DNA from: Saxidomus purpurata
Lineage: Eukaryota; Mollusca; Bivalvia; Venerida; Veneridae
DNA: 64,000 bases
Assembly (NCBI GenBank): GCA_022818135.1
Contig: JAFMSR010000015.1
Span: forward strand, 16,879,823 to 16,943,822
Direction of reading: 5' to 3'
Below are positions 51,401 to 63,391 of this stretch, in pieces (within the stretch, counting starts at the first letter, position 1; every line of letters begins with the position of its first letter). The position numbers and the translations under genes were made by a program. The notes beneath the pieces were generated by a model. It was not told the origin of the DNA. It saw only the letters and a list, made by a program, of their open reading frames with translations, and made no database searches.

Positions 51401-54400
51401 TGAGCGAAACGTGAGGTAATGTCGCACGCATCAAACCGCATTCCGTGCTTGTAAGTTACTTTGGAATGTTGCTACGCGTTGAACATAGTTCGTGGTATTT
51501 TTCACACACAATTTCATGTTAGAATCGAAATTATAAATGCATCTCTGTAATTTATCGTGGAATAAAATACAGCCAGCCATTCGGATGCTAAAAAATTAAA
51601 CCACTCGTGCTACGCACTCGAGATTTAATTACTACGCATCCGAATTCCTGACAGTATTTTATTAAACGATAAAATACAGTGACACATTCATTATTTCTTA
51701 ACTTGACAAGTACACGCTATTGAATCTGAGGATTAATGCAATAAAGCATGTTTTGTCTTTTGAAAGGACAGTAAAATCTGATTCTCAACTTTTTGTCAAA
51801 CTATATCAGTTCCTCAATAAAGATGACCTTTTATAAATTAGTTTTGTGTTTATTGACTGCTCACTTGTGGTCCTAAATTTCTAAGCCGTTTGTATTCTCT
51901 TTCGAGAACGCCCATGTCTGATTCGAAGTCATTGCAACCTCCAATTACGAAGTAACTATCGTTTCCATATTTTCTTTCAATCTCTGAGCCCAATTTATCT
52001 AGCGCCTCCATTGATTTTTGCTGAGAAAGATCTCGAAAACATTGATCGGATTGTACCTTCAAAGAAATATGTATTAAAATGTATTAAAGACTTGTAACAT
52101 AATGTTCTAGAAATATAACTTTATCTTTAATGTATCTTAAACATGATACAGATCATTTTCAATTTACTTTGTCATTTCAAGCAGTGCAAAGATTAAATAT
52201 ATACATTTTTTTCTGTTCGCAAAGTATTGAAACAATAAAACCGTCCCTAGCTTAAATAGCTCAAGATATACATGCTTCGATGTTTAACCACGGACAACGT
52301 CTAAAGCAAAACTAATTATTATATAAGTGGGTTTGTTGTTACAAATGTATGGTACACATAATTTAAACTTGTAAGAGCTTTTCCCGTATGTAATCGCTAT
52401 AAAACAGCCTCAGCTCCCCAATACTAAACCCTTTACACAATTGTATGTGAGCAGTCTTTGGACAACAAATATGTACGGTATCCGTTTAGTATGGCTCTTT
52501 CCGACTTCTAAATGATTTTGAAGAATTTCACAAAGGATATTGATATCTTCGCCATATGTATACCTTTCCAGTCAATATAAAGGAATGAGGGCCACATATA
52601 TGGTTTCCCATAAGAAATATGTCTGAAATTTGCAGAACCGCATTTAAATAGTAGTTAATATATGGTGCAATAAACTTTTCTCAGGCAATACATTTAAGTT
52701 TGAATATTTATTATTATAGGAACACAAACTCTACAAACTAGGGCGCCTATCTTTGAAGAAATAATCTTCACTTTAAAACGATAAGAAGAAAAGATCAATA
52801 AAGCCTGAAATTACTTCCCGTACATTTTCGTATCTAAAATGATCATAGATATAGACAACATATATTTAGGTAAATTCGGTAACCGAAAATGTTTGTCAAA
52901 ATGAAATAAACAAGAGCTGTCAGTAGGACATCGCGTTCGACTTTTCTCAGTGCTTGCCAATAAAACAAAACTTCGGCAGAAAAAGGCAAAGCATATGTTG
53001 TACGAGGAGTTAGGCCGTTACCCCATCGATATTATCGTTAAAACTCGAATGGTAAAATTTTGGAATAAGTTAAGTCTATCCCATGAATCTAAAATTGCCC
53101 ATGTATGTTATAAGTATATGCTGCAATCAAGTCATAATTTCAAATGGATTCCCTCCGTTAAGAAAATTCTGGACTCCACTGGTAACTCATACATATGGTT
53201 AAACCAACGGAATATACAAGGTTATCATATACACACGCTCGTTAAAGATGTACTAATTAATCAGTTTAACCAAGAATAGTCGTCAAGTTTACAAGTTTCA
53301 AATAAAGGTAAAATGTACAATTCTTTTTAAAAATTCTATTCAGCTGGAGAAATATCTTACTGCATTACCAAGTTTACTAAGATTGTCATTATTACATTTT
53401 CGTACAGGTAATCATAGATTCCCGGTGGAAACAGGACGTTGGTCTCAATCATTTGTTCCGTATGACAACCGTAAATGCCGCCTGTGTCCTTTAAGCACGC
53501 TTGCCGATGAATTTCATTACCTCATTTAATGCCCTTATTTCAGTGAAAAAAGGTCAAAACTCATCCCAAAAAGAATTTATACAAGGCCAAATATCATCAA
53601 ATTTAAAGCTTTGTTATCAACTACAAAATCACACACCCTTCAAAATCTTAGCGTCTTTGTCAAAATGTTAATTGAACATTTTAGAAGATAGGCAATTATA
53701 CTAACTTGTCTACTCACATTTTTGCGCAATCAAGCCTTTTTCCATGTACTGTTTTTAAATTTTAATCCATACACTTTCACAACACGTGACTTTTGTCTCT
53801 GTCTGTTTTATATTTGCGATTTTGATTGAAATAGATATAGAAATTACTTAAACTGATCTTAAATATAATGAAGAAATACAACACTTCAAATACAGTTAAT
53901 CTGCACTATTACACAAAACTTTATGAATGACATTCCATAGTAATAATACGCACGCTTTTCACGATTTTCATTCTAGAAGGCTAAATTCTTACAAAAATAG
54001 CATTATCATCTGACCCAGCTTACAATGTTTTCATTGTCTTCATCGTTTGCATATTTTCAAATATTTGTATTTATATGTTGTATTTATTAATTTTTACCCA
54101 ACAATGTGTATTTGAACATGTGTTTTCTTTCTGTAACCATGACAAAATAGAGGTGGTAAGCAATACCTATCAATATACATGCATGGTATAATTGACATGC
54201 TAGTTAAAAACATGTTCTTACCCACAATGTATGTTTTCCTTACATTTATTTGTGCACATGTTATTGCAAAATACTATTATTTTGTAATCTGTGTCTATCA
54301 ATAAAGTTTATGTTGTTGTTGTTGTTGTAGCAAGGATCTGTTAAAACAAGGGCCACAAGTAGCAAGATATTAAGTCAAAAGTTATCAAACTTAATTGTGT

Positions 54401-57400
54401 GATATCCCTGAATACTACAGCAGTTTTAAATTAAAACTTTAAGTGGTTATATGTGCATTACAGTGCTAGTTGCACAAAAAACTTTAACTAAGAATTTCTA
54501 AGTACAATGAAAAACATTATCACAGAGTTATCTTCTCTTGCTTACAGAAAGATGTCATGATGGTACATAGGTATTCCAACTTTCAAAGTAATATCTCAAA
54601 TGGTTAAGTCAACAAGTGGACAAGAATAAAAAAATTAACTGAGTTTCTAAGCCAAAAAGGGCCAATATTCAAATGAAATCCTTGACAGAGTTATCTTTCC
54701 CTGTCTACATTTTGGGTTAGTGATGGTTAAAAAGAATTCCAACTTTCAAAGTAATATCTCATACAGTTCAGTCAAAACGTGGACTGGTACGAAAAAAATA
54801 ACCAAAGTCGATAAAGGTCCTATAATTTTTGTTTAAATCCTTGACAGAGTTACCTTTTATTGCATACAGATGGGGGTAATGATGCAAAAAAGTATTCCAA
54901 GTGTCACAACTATATCTCAAAGGATTAAGTAAATAAGTGGATTTTACCCATATTCATTGTATAAACTGAGTCAAAAAAGGGGCATAATTCTGATTAAAAC
55001 CTTCAAAGAGTTATGTACTCTTGTATGTTGATGGAGGTTATGATGGTAAATAAGAGAGGAAAGTTTCAAAGCAATATCTGTAATGGTTTTGAAAGAAAGC
55101 AGGGGTGTAAGAAAAACCAAGTACGATACACTTTCTAAGTCGAAAAAGGGCCATAATTCTGACAAAATCCTTCACAGAGTTACAATGTATGTACTCTTGT
55201 CTGTTGATGGAGGTTATGATGGTAAGCAAATATTTGAAGTTTCAAAGGAATACCTCTGTTTTGAAAACAGTTGGTAATACGAAAAACTTAACCAAGTTGT
55301 GATACCAACGCCGACAATAAGGCGAGTAGGATATATCCACTTTTCTCAAAAAAAGTTGAGGTGAAAAGCGGCCACACCTGTATTGCTACATATGTCAGAA
55401 TATACATTCTACTAATTTTATAAATGTTTACTGCAATTTGTCCCATTTCAAAATCAAATCTTTCTGCCAAAAATCCAGCTTTAAATAAGTAAGATACGAA
55501 AAGTTTGGATTCTATTTAACTTCTGGATATGTGTTGTTTATCTGCAGTACATAATTTGGGACCAGACCACTTGTTTTTATGCCAATAGAATAACAACAGA
55601 ATTACACCTACTTCAAACTGATCCAAGAGTAATGCAATACAACCGTCAATATCAAAGAGCTTTTCTTGCAATTTCCCTTTTGTTGAGGTTTGCCACTGAT
55701 AATGTACCGGTTCTGGTCCAGATGATGGCGGCCAGTAACTTTGCATACGACGTTTGTAGGAAATGATAGCCTCATCCTTCAATCTTTTGTTTTGTTCTTT
55801 CAATAATTCGGGTAATGTAATTGTCAATATACTTAAGTTGTCGTTGTTGACCGCCTCAACCGTTTTAACGATAGCCTGCACAAATACTGGAAAAAAATAA
55901 TTCGCCTGTCTTATAGCATAAACTAAAAATAAACATTGTGGTGGCACTTTTTAGCCAGCTGATAAAATTCGCATGCAGTTGTTTGGACCGTTACATTGAT
56001 ATTCAATACAATTGTTTGGCAACTCGAATGAATAAATAAATCAGAATTGTAACATATACTGTTTATGGTAAGATGTACCGATAATTTGATTTTAAATCAA
56101 AATAGTATGAATTAAATACTTACGAAGCTTGTATGGAAATTGTTATGACGCTATAGGAGGGAGATGAAAAGTGGAATACTGACATTTTTAGCATACATTT
56201 GTATCTAGACTGGGAACATAGTCCAAAACTTGTAGAGCCGTACCTTCCAGACGTTGTAAAAGTAGCGTTATGTGGGTGTCAATTAAATTAATTACTTCCA
56301 GAAGGCTCATACACACCAAATTATTTTTTTCATCAAATCATTCTTTCGAATATGACTTAGAAACATGTGACAGAGTTGTGCATTCAACGGCAAGGCTAAT
56401 TTTGAAACAAAGCACATTTATTATTTTAATTTTATCCCAATATCATCACGTACCTTTTCCGTTGATATGTTTGTTTGTATGTGTACACAATGGTTTAGCT
56501 TCATTTCTTAAATATGCTTGTAACTGGTTTCGTGTTGCAACAAAATCTGGATCTAACTGCGAATCCGTCATTGCCTTCAGGTTACTCAGGTTCTTTCTCG
56601 CCGTTGGTTTGGAAAGTAGGAATGCCTTAATACTACGAAAGCTTCTATCAAGATTTGCTCCTTCTGAAGTTTGCTTGAATAGATCTTGCAACTCTTTATC
56701 AGGAGAATCTGGTACATCTAAATCAAAATCTCGGAGAACAACAGTAAGTGCAGGCCTTGACAAAACTTGAGTTTCCTTTCTGTATCTTTCAAAGAAATGA
56801 CCGACCATACTAGAAATGTAAATAAATCCGATATATAAGACGTTAGCTTAAAATCACACCAGTACTTTATTCAGTCCAGTGTTGAAATTTTGACAAAGTA
56901 TTCAACTCAATGCACGTAGAAAATAAGTCTAATGCATTAAAACTGTAATCTATATACATGTAATAACATTTACATGTATTAGAAATATTAAATTACAATA
57001 CTTGTCTTTAAACAACGCAAAACAGTCGTATGACCTCTATTTCACACAACTTACGACTATTATGCGTTTGACACTCAAAATGAAGGTTGTTGTCTACATT
57101 TAGTACTGGGATTAGCTCTACCATCTAGTATATGGATGATATCCAACGAGAATATGTTTTCTCTTTTGCTTGTGGTTGCGGTGCTAACAAGACTTTGACA
57201 AATAATGATGTGTAATAAAAGAAATATTTTGTGATCTAACACTTAGTTTAGTTTATACTAATTATTTTTACTTCGATTAAAAAGAAAGCTATGTAGTTTA
57301 TTGAATTGCTCATGAACTCTTATTCGAGATGTCGTCCCTTATAAATTATTGTTTTTAAATTGGCGCAAGGGTATGATATGAGTGTATATATTCTATAACA

Positions 57401-60400
57401 GTGCTCTATAACTAGTTTTGCAATTAGACTAATATCAGATATCAATCATACATTATTTTTTCCATCATTTCGTAGTCAAATACTCCCCTGATGTTGTACA
57501 ATAAGACATCGCAATGCTGACATACTATCAACAACAAATTGGTATCACTGACAGTTGCCTGTAATCAATAAATGAAAAGAAAATACAATTCAGCTTTCAG
57601 GATAAGATAGACATACATGATGCCTGTAAAACTCTCACTATAGTGAACGATTTAAAGTTTAAATGCAACTTTGATATTCAAGACTACAAGTTTGACATGA
57701 ACAAATTAGATTTGTTAAAGTTCACTTTTTACCATTCAAAATGAACCTCATAAAATTAATACAGACATTTAGCACTGCTTGACACTCTATGAAAAATTGA
57801 CATAACAAATGTTATAACTAATAAATACTGATCGGTGTGTCACTTCTTTTGAATATAGTTGAGTATAGAACTAAGAAAATTATTAAACAATTATTTTAGC
57901 AAAAACGATAAAACACCTATAATTGTGTAAGGTTTGTTTTCATTTTTATCTGCTAATGCGAGAAATAAATCAGAATAACTTGTGTCTTATATGTTTTTTA
58001 AAACATTCATTAAAAATTAAAATCTTACTCTATCATGAGTCTTAACTGGAACCGGTTAGGAACAATTCACTTCCCATAATGAAAGAAGATGTAGTGCTTG
58101 TTGAAGTACGAATTCTTAGAGACTATGTGATTTTAAAAGCTCGTTTTGACAAATAAAAGAAAGCCGCAGGCATTGTTGTAACTCAGCGCGATTTGATTGA
58201 TGGGACAAAAGGTAAATTCAACTTGTCCCCGTTACAATAAATATTGATTATTGTGATAGTTAAACTAGAGAGAAAATTACAAACTTTAGACTATATGATT
58301 ATCTTCTTTAAGAAACAGAACCAGAATCCTAATATGTGAACAGATGAGCTTGTAACAAAAAACAAATTGATTTAGTACAGCCAGGGCACTAAACACGTTC
58401 GATGCCCTTTTTTATTGCTCTGCCGCATAAGATTGTTTGGTGCCTTATTACACCAAAAACATACCCGTTTTGGATCTCCAAATCCTTCAACATCAAAATA
58501 AACGGTTGCAAGCTTTTTATCGTGATCCAGAACAATAGCAACCCAAATTCCCTTTGTCACTCGAGCGGATGTTGATCCAACTTCAAAAACATCTTTAATA
58601 AAATATAGATTTAATGACTTAAACAACGTATTATGTTATGATACACATATTTATCTGAAATGTATATAACTTTAGTTGAGTTTTTTTATATTTTGTCTCA
58701 TCTAGGGTCAGCAATGCTATATAACAGCAACACTTATCGGGCAATAAACCTCAACATATGATTTTATTACTTAAACAAGAGGGCCATGATGGCCCTTTAT
58801 CGCTCACCCGAGTACAACTGCTTTTAACAAAGTTGCTAGAAATCATCGAAACAACCTTTCTGACAAATTTCCAGGATATTTGGGCTGAAAATGTTACCTC
58901 TAGAGTATTAACAAGGCTTTTCCATATTTGGGCTGTGTGACCTAGTTTTTGACCCCAGATGACCCATATTCGAACTTGAGCTAGAAATCATCGAAACAAC
59001 CTTTCTGACATATTTTCAGGATATTTGGGCTGAAAATGTTACCTCTAGAGTGTTAACAAGGTTTTTCCATATTCAGGCTGTGTGACCTAGTTTTTGACCC
59101 CAGATGACCCATATTCGAACTTGAGCTAGAAATCATCGAAACAACCTTTCTGGCGAATTTCCAGGATATCTGGGCTGAAAATGTTACCTCTACAGTGTTA
59201 ACAAGGTTTTTCCATATTAGGGCTGTGTGACCTAGTTTTTGACCCCAGGTGACCCATATTAAAACTTGAGCTAGAAATCATCGAAACAACCTTTCTGACA
59301 AATTGCCAGGATATTTGGACTGAAACAGTAGCCTCTAGAGCCTTAACAAGATTTTTCTATTTTTGGGTCATGTGACCTAGTTTTTCATCCGAGATGACCC
59401 ATATTCGAACTCGTCCGAGTAATTACTGGGACAAACATCCTGACCAAGTTTCGTGACAATTGAGGCAAAAATGTGACCACTAGAGTGTTAACGAACTAAG
59501 TGTGGACGGACGACGGACGACGGAAGACGGACATTCATCGATCCTAATAGCTCACCCTGAGCCAGCTCAGGTGAGCTAAAAAGGTACACGACATCGTTGT
59601 ACCTGGATATATAAATGTCATTCGTTGAGAATATTTGGTGCAAAAGAATTGAAAAAAAATGACGGTAGTCGCACCTATTTATTTTAGTCCACGTATTGAA
59701 GAAACCAAGAAATATGAAAGCTTTTCATTATCTGTATTTAGATAATATAGTTGAAAAATAATCATGTACTATTGCACTTAAGTAAGGTCGCAACAAATTA
59801 TAAGGTAACTACATGCATAAGTACTATACGACTCGTGGTCGAACTCGATCGCGATTGCATTTGTATGCATGAACATTTTGATAAACATTATAATTTTGCA
59901 TACTGTTTTGTTTGAATCAAATGGAATGTATTTTAATATTGTCTATACATAATAAAGTATATTTTAAAACTACCAATCACAATGTGCCATTCCTATCAGC
60001 TGTCAAATGACCTTCATCCAAAATGTAAACAGGAAGTCCAGTGTGATACCAAATGTAATAGACAGAGTAGAACATGGAACTGATAAACAGATAAAGGAAG
60101 TCAAAGTGAAACTAAGTCACAATATTGAATTACTAAAGACTGCTGATGTTTTCCAGATGACACATTACTCGCATATACAATAGACGTGAACGACGGCCTC
60201 AATGTTTGGTGGTCAATGCGTTTGTTAATTAACCCAGAAGAACGAGATAAAACCACATGCAGAGACACCTGATGCCGCATGTGTCTCATTTCACACAGTA
60301 ATACATATGGTTATATTTAAGTAATAAAATTATTTTTTACCAATTAAAATAATTAGATGAGTTCTCTTGAGCTATTATTTTACAAAAAAGAAATACACTT

Positions 60401-60578
60401 TACTGTTTCCATGCAAGTAATTCATCAAGGATGACTTTCCAATTCGTCCAGGACCAACTCCAGATATGGTAGCAATTCCATAGTCTTCTGGTATATTCCT
60501 TAATACGTTTAAACCGGATTCATCTAGTTGTAATTTGTCAGAGCAGTCAATGTACATTAAACGGTTGGCATCCGACAT
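48423..60578 (-). CDS. GBP-like large GTPase without protease (gene 2, eight exons)
   Basis: Coding exons: 60578-60404, 58592-58465, 57558-57452, 56809-56454, 55886-55612, 52056-51865, 49906-49666 and a candidate last exon 48476-48423. Phases are 1,0,2,1,0,0,1, the same as in gene 1. It encodes about 508 residues with GPGRIGKS at 42-49 (G1), TKGIW at 71-75, DVEG at 92-95 (G3) and VLRD at 161-164 (G4), so all GTPase motifs are intact. The GBP helical domain follows, then an 80-residue charged coiled coil. No CaaX prenylation box is seen. The product should be a cytosolic, self-assembling GTPase of the dynamin superfamily. It lies upstream of gene 1 on the same strand and is a tandem paralogue; divergence is considerable, so the duplication is not recent. 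Confidence 0.8.
49666..49906 (-). CDS. Gene 2 exon 7: coiled coil
   Basis: 241 nt; acceptor TTTAAAG|GCA (phase 0, weak pyrimidine tract), donor CTGC|GTATGT (phase 1). About 75 residues of Glu/Lys/Gln/Arg-rich heptads (QEKEQTIRFKEK..., RRIQAQKQIEERNAVLEEV) form a long helix, as at the C-terminus of GBPs. Confidence 0.85.
50545..51110. repeat. Foldback element in gene 2 intron 6
   Basis: Nested inverted repeats. CCGTACGGTTTGACTAAAAT (part of a 29-bp perfect arm, 50661-50689) has its reverse complement at 50875-50903. Outside it, AGGAAAATACTGTTACCCGA (about 50582-50601) is mirrored by TCGGGTAACAGTATTTTCCT at about 51070. Non-coding; probably a foldback or MITE-derived insertion. Confidence 0.75.
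51365..51680. repeat. Palindromic repeat in gene 2 intron 6
   Basis: ACGATAAAATACA is present at both ends and ATTCGGATGC at 51579 pairs with GCATCCGAAT at 51635. A GTGCTACGCAC core lies between, similar to the GGCTGCGCCAC core of 23600-23765. Confidence 0.5.
51865..52056 (-). CDS. Gene 2 exon 6: GBP helical domain, second part
   Basis: 192 nt, 64 codons, phase 0/0. Acceptor TTTCTTTGAAG|GTA, donor CCACAA|GTGAGC. It aligns without gaps to gene 1 exon 6 (FRDLSQQKS / FERISLEKS; KRLRNLGPQ / MGLRNLGPM). Confidence 0.9.
52945..53695 (+). pseudogene. LINE reverse-transcriptase C-terminal fragment
   Basis: The first frame (52950-53279) reads ELGRYPIDIIVKTRMVKFWN and further LINE C-terminal domain sequence. 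After a frameshift the product continues with HFRTGNHRFPVETGRW, then DNRKCRLCPLSTLADEFHYL (zinc-knuckle CxxC...H) and IPKRIYTRPNIIKFK, broken by one stop. This is the 3' end of a molluscan non-LTR element inserted in gene 2 intron 5, antisense to the host gene, truncated at its 5' end and dead. Confidence 0.8.
53696..54330 (+). mobile_element. 3' UTR and tail of the LINE fragment
   Basis: Non-coding AT-rich stretch running from the LINE frame to AATAAAGTTTATG and a (TTG)n tail, a usual way for LINE 3' ends to finish. Confidence 0.6.
54340..55335. repeat. Tandem-monomer element (period about 160 bp) in gene 2 intron 5
   Basis: The phrase CCTTGACAGAGTTATC or close variants recurs at about 54524, 54686, 54845, 55003 and 55172, each unit also having an AAAGGGnCATAATTCTGA piece and a GATGG piece. 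Non-coding. Confidence 0.7.
55612..55886 (-). CDS. Gene 2 exon 5: GBP helical domain, first part
   Basis: 275 nt; acceptor TTTTTTTCCAG|TA (phase 1), donor CAGTTTGAA|GTAGGT (phase 0). Encodes IVKTVEAVNNDNLSI, LPELLKEQNKRLKDEAI and a WPP motif. The last codons (GCIALLLDQFE) have no stop, unlike the matching end of gene 1 exon 5. Confidence 0.85.
56454..56809 (-). CDS. Gene 2 exon 4: G4 motif
   Basis: 356 nt; acceptor TTTACATTTCTAG|T (phase 2), donor GGAAAAG|GTACGT (phase 1). Encodes TVVLRDFDLDVP (guanine-specificity LRD) and later FLLSKPTARKNLSNL and QLDPDFV, matching GBP1 FDRPVHRRKLAQL and ELDPEFV. It ends HINGK, matching IQVNG. Confidence 0.92.
57452..57558 (-). CDS. Gene 2 exon 3: GTPase core helix
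   Basis: 107 nt; acceptor ATTGATTACAG|GCA (phase 0), donor ATAAT|GTATGA (phase 2). Encodes SDTNLLLIVCQHCDVLLYNI followed by RG, equivalent to NDSWIFALAVLLSSTFVYNS of human GBP1. Too short to show up as a long frame; found by homology to the gap between exons 2 and 4. Confidence 0.85.
58465..58592 (-). CDS. Gene 2 exon 2: TKGIW and DVEG
   Basis: 128 nt as in gene 1. Acceptor TTATTAAAG|AT (phase 1); donor AAACGG|GTATGT (phase 0). Encodes VTKGIW and VYFDVEGFGDPKR, the intact G2 and G3 segments, close to DTEGLGDVEK of vertebrate GBPs. Confidence 0.9.
58770..59575. mobile_element. Element with four 145-bp tandem monomers in gene 2 intron 1
   Basis: CTAGAAATCATCGAAACAAC starts at 58836, 58981, 59126 and 59271, an exact 145-bp period; a fifth degenerate unit follows. 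The left end has GAGGGCCATGATGGCCC and a CGCTCACC motif, the right end GACGGACGACGGA and a palindrome GAGCCAGCTC inside AGCTCACC...GGTGAGCT. Non-coding. Units are very alike, so the array is young. Confidence 0.85.
59580..60375. other. Rest of gene 2 intron 1
   Basis: No exon, RNA or repeat recognised. Confidence 0.4.
60404..60578 (-). CDS. Gene 2 exon 1: P-loop
   Basis: ATG at 60578; 58 codons plus one base. It contains IPEDYGIATISGVGPGRIGKS, here the G1 loop GPGRIGKS, and ends LHGN at donor AACA|GTAAAG (phase 1). A good acceptor, TTTGTTTATAG at about 60634, suggests that this exon begins with about 54 nt of 5' UTR. The promoter is therefore further upstream and not identified. Confidence 0.88.
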
Positions 60579-60634
60579 GGTGATGAAGTGAAATTCCTTT
60601 TCTAGCTGTCTTCTTGAATTAAAGTTTGAAAACT

Positions 60635-62270
60635 ATAAACAAATACAAAATACAAGTAAAACAAATTTTATACGCAAATTATGTCACAAGTACTTTCAAC
60701 AAAATATAGAAACGGCTTCTCTTCTCTCACCGCTTTATTTAGTAAAGTTGGCAAGTTTAAATAAAACAACAATCATATATAAGCTCATTCGACCACACAA
60801 ATGTTGCCGTATGATGGCCTTACTGTTGGGGGGAGCCGGAGAATCAAGAGAAAACCAAGCCAAAATTGTAATTGATACATGTTCAATGCACTTGAAATCG
60901 GGGAGAAGTTAACACATTGCAGCAACTACATAAAGATCTTAAGCGTTTCCCTCTCATTTATTGATGACATAATATAAATTTGTATTTTATATATAATATA
61001 AAATAGGCATTGAGTACTAAATTTACTAAGATAGAAAATTATATCATCAGCTATAAAACGAATGCGCACTCACTCCTTCACGGGACTTTACCTTTAACTG
61101 GTGTCGACTGAGTAACCTCCAAAACATAAATAATAGGATCTTTAGAAGTATTAAAACTTAACCTAAAAGTTTCAGCTATGCATTCCCAGTCATTATCGAT
61201 AAAATCAGCGGTTTAAAATATACTACAGTACCGTAAACCATTCAATAATCTATGTAGAGCTGTTGTTGTACAATTAATGGGTGGATGCGATTTATTACAG
61301 AAAGCCTCTATATTGATTAATTGTGGTAAAATGAGGCTTTTTTCGCCATAGGTTCTTCTTTGAAATTGTATTTATTTATCATTTTACATTCATTGAACGC
61401 ATAATTTATGTTTCGAGAATATAATCTGCTAGATGCAGGGAGTGCCTCTTTAACAAAATCTTATTTATTTTGCAAGTATTGTAATTCAAGAAGGATTTGA
61501 GCAACACACATAAAATCAAGAACTTTTTATTATTCATGTTATTTGGTTACTTTATGCAGACTAAAACAAGAAATCTAACTCACAACAAACCTGTACAGAT
61601 ACTTCGCAAGTAAATGTCCTGCAATTCGAGCACCGTTTAAATTAATATTCATTATTTTGTACGTGGTGATAACTTCAACCATACTATTCATGAAAACAAC
61701 AACTCCTTCCTTATGTGGTGGTCCAGTAGTGGGTAAATGTTTCACTAAAATTGCATGTCAAACTGCATATTTATTGGTGAGATATACAATTAAGGTTTGT
61801 TGTGTGCTAGATCCCTTGTTATAGTTTACATAGTACAATGTATGTCAAACGAACATTGATATATTTCGATCCCCTGTGTTTTAATCCTCTTGGCCTTGTT
61901 ACAGGTGCGTGGAGTAGCTACATTTGTACTAATACCATACGGAAAATCTAGATTTACCCTTGAGGCAGCCGGCCCTTTGTTTGTTTGACATCTATAACAC
62001 TAAATTAGAATTGAGATGATCTATTTATTATTCAAGTTACAACAGACACATGATATTAAACGTGAATTGTAGTGATAGATTACAGCCGTTGGATTTAAAC
62101 TTTAATAGTAGATTTAAAAGAGAAATGTACGTTCCTTAAAACAGATAGTGAGTTGTATAATATTTTATGTTATATTGTAATTGATGACGGTTGTGCCTGA
62201 TGAATTGTATGAAATGCGTTGCACAGTTAATTTTGTTAATTAAATCTTTTGATATGGCTTAAAAGCTGCT
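60635..62270. other. Upstream region of gene 2
   Basis: No coding exon recognised. The promoter and any 5' UTR exons of gene 2 should lie here but no core element stands out. Confidence 0.35.
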
Positions 62271-62600
62271 CGCTCTCAGTTACCGTTGCAAAAAAAAAAT
62301 TCTCTTTTAAAAATTGACACACTTATACATAGATATAAAACTATATGTTAGAATCAAAATATAGGCAAAAATCTAGGTAGGAATTTGCAAAAATCGATTG
62401 AAAATGTCGGTTACACGGCACCGCTACACTTTATGTTTATATTGGAATTTCAAAAGCGTCTGCAACGCTTTTGAATTTGGTAGCGTATTATTTAAAATTT
62501 AGAAATATACGTGACAGGAATTTATACTGAAGCCTTTTTTTAACTACATGTATTTGTTCTAAGATACGTTATTTACATACAGTTTCAAGAACTTTATTTT

Positions 62601-63152
62601 TTACCCAAATCTGAGAGCAAGCAGATTTAAAATAACAATTGAATTAACAAAATTAACTGGGCTACGCGTTTCATACAATTCATCAATTGTAGTGAATGAC
62701 GTTGTTTCTATGACGTCGACGTCATAACTTCCTACAAGGGAGATTGCTATAGTAAAAATGCAGATAATAAATGTAAATTGAAGCCTTTGTTTGAATTTGT
62801 TAATTAAGTAAATCTCTTTTGCTAAGCTAGCTGAAATACATTTATTTTTTAATTTAAAGAAAGGAAACATTTCAAATTCTTTATTTCCACATCTATCTAA
62901 ATGTTCACTTAGTAAAGGAATTTGTCTTGTTGAAGGGTATGTTATTTGTTGTCCATGGATTATTCTACGTGTTCTTAGTTTTTCTCCAGTTTGGCCAATA
63001 TAATATTCCCTACACCCGGTACATATTATAACATACAATACATTTTGTACATCGCATGATCTATCGTGGTTTACGTAGAACTTTTTTCCTTTGAAATTGT
63101 AAAAAGTATTTTCAACAATATGTTGACAAAGCGAACAGTTGCGTTCGGGCAT
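62601..63152 (-). pseudogene. GIY-YIG endonuclease domain of the Penelope-like element
   Basis: The open frame begins with RNCSLCQHIVEN (a zinc-binding CxxC of the family) and has VLYVIICTGCREYYIGQTGE then KLRTR...H, the GIY-YIG core with the conserved Tyr, Gly and Arg. It continues through HLDRCGNKEFEMFPFFKLKN to a hydrophobic tail that looks non-homologous. The domain itself is uninterrupted although the upstream reverse transcriptase is broken. Confidence 0.85.
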
Positions 63153-63391
63153 TTTGTTACTTTAAAGGTTTAGTTTTAGTGTCTGTGAATTTTGCTCTTG
63201 TAAGTAACTTTTTTAAATTTGGTGCTTGTCTTTTGCTGTTAATAATTTTACAGTTATTTAAGATCACAGGCATATCAGAGTCATTTTGTAAAAGTGGCAA
63301 TGTAGTTCTTATGTTATGAAAAGGTTCTTGATTTTGAGGATTGAAAGTTGGACATAAGGAATGCTATCATAAAACTGTTTAGGTTTTATTT

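Noticed and set aside
52950..53279. Host gene of 109 residues on the plus strand
   Set aside because: The sequence and the continuation after a frameshift match the C-terminal region of LINE reverse transcriptases.
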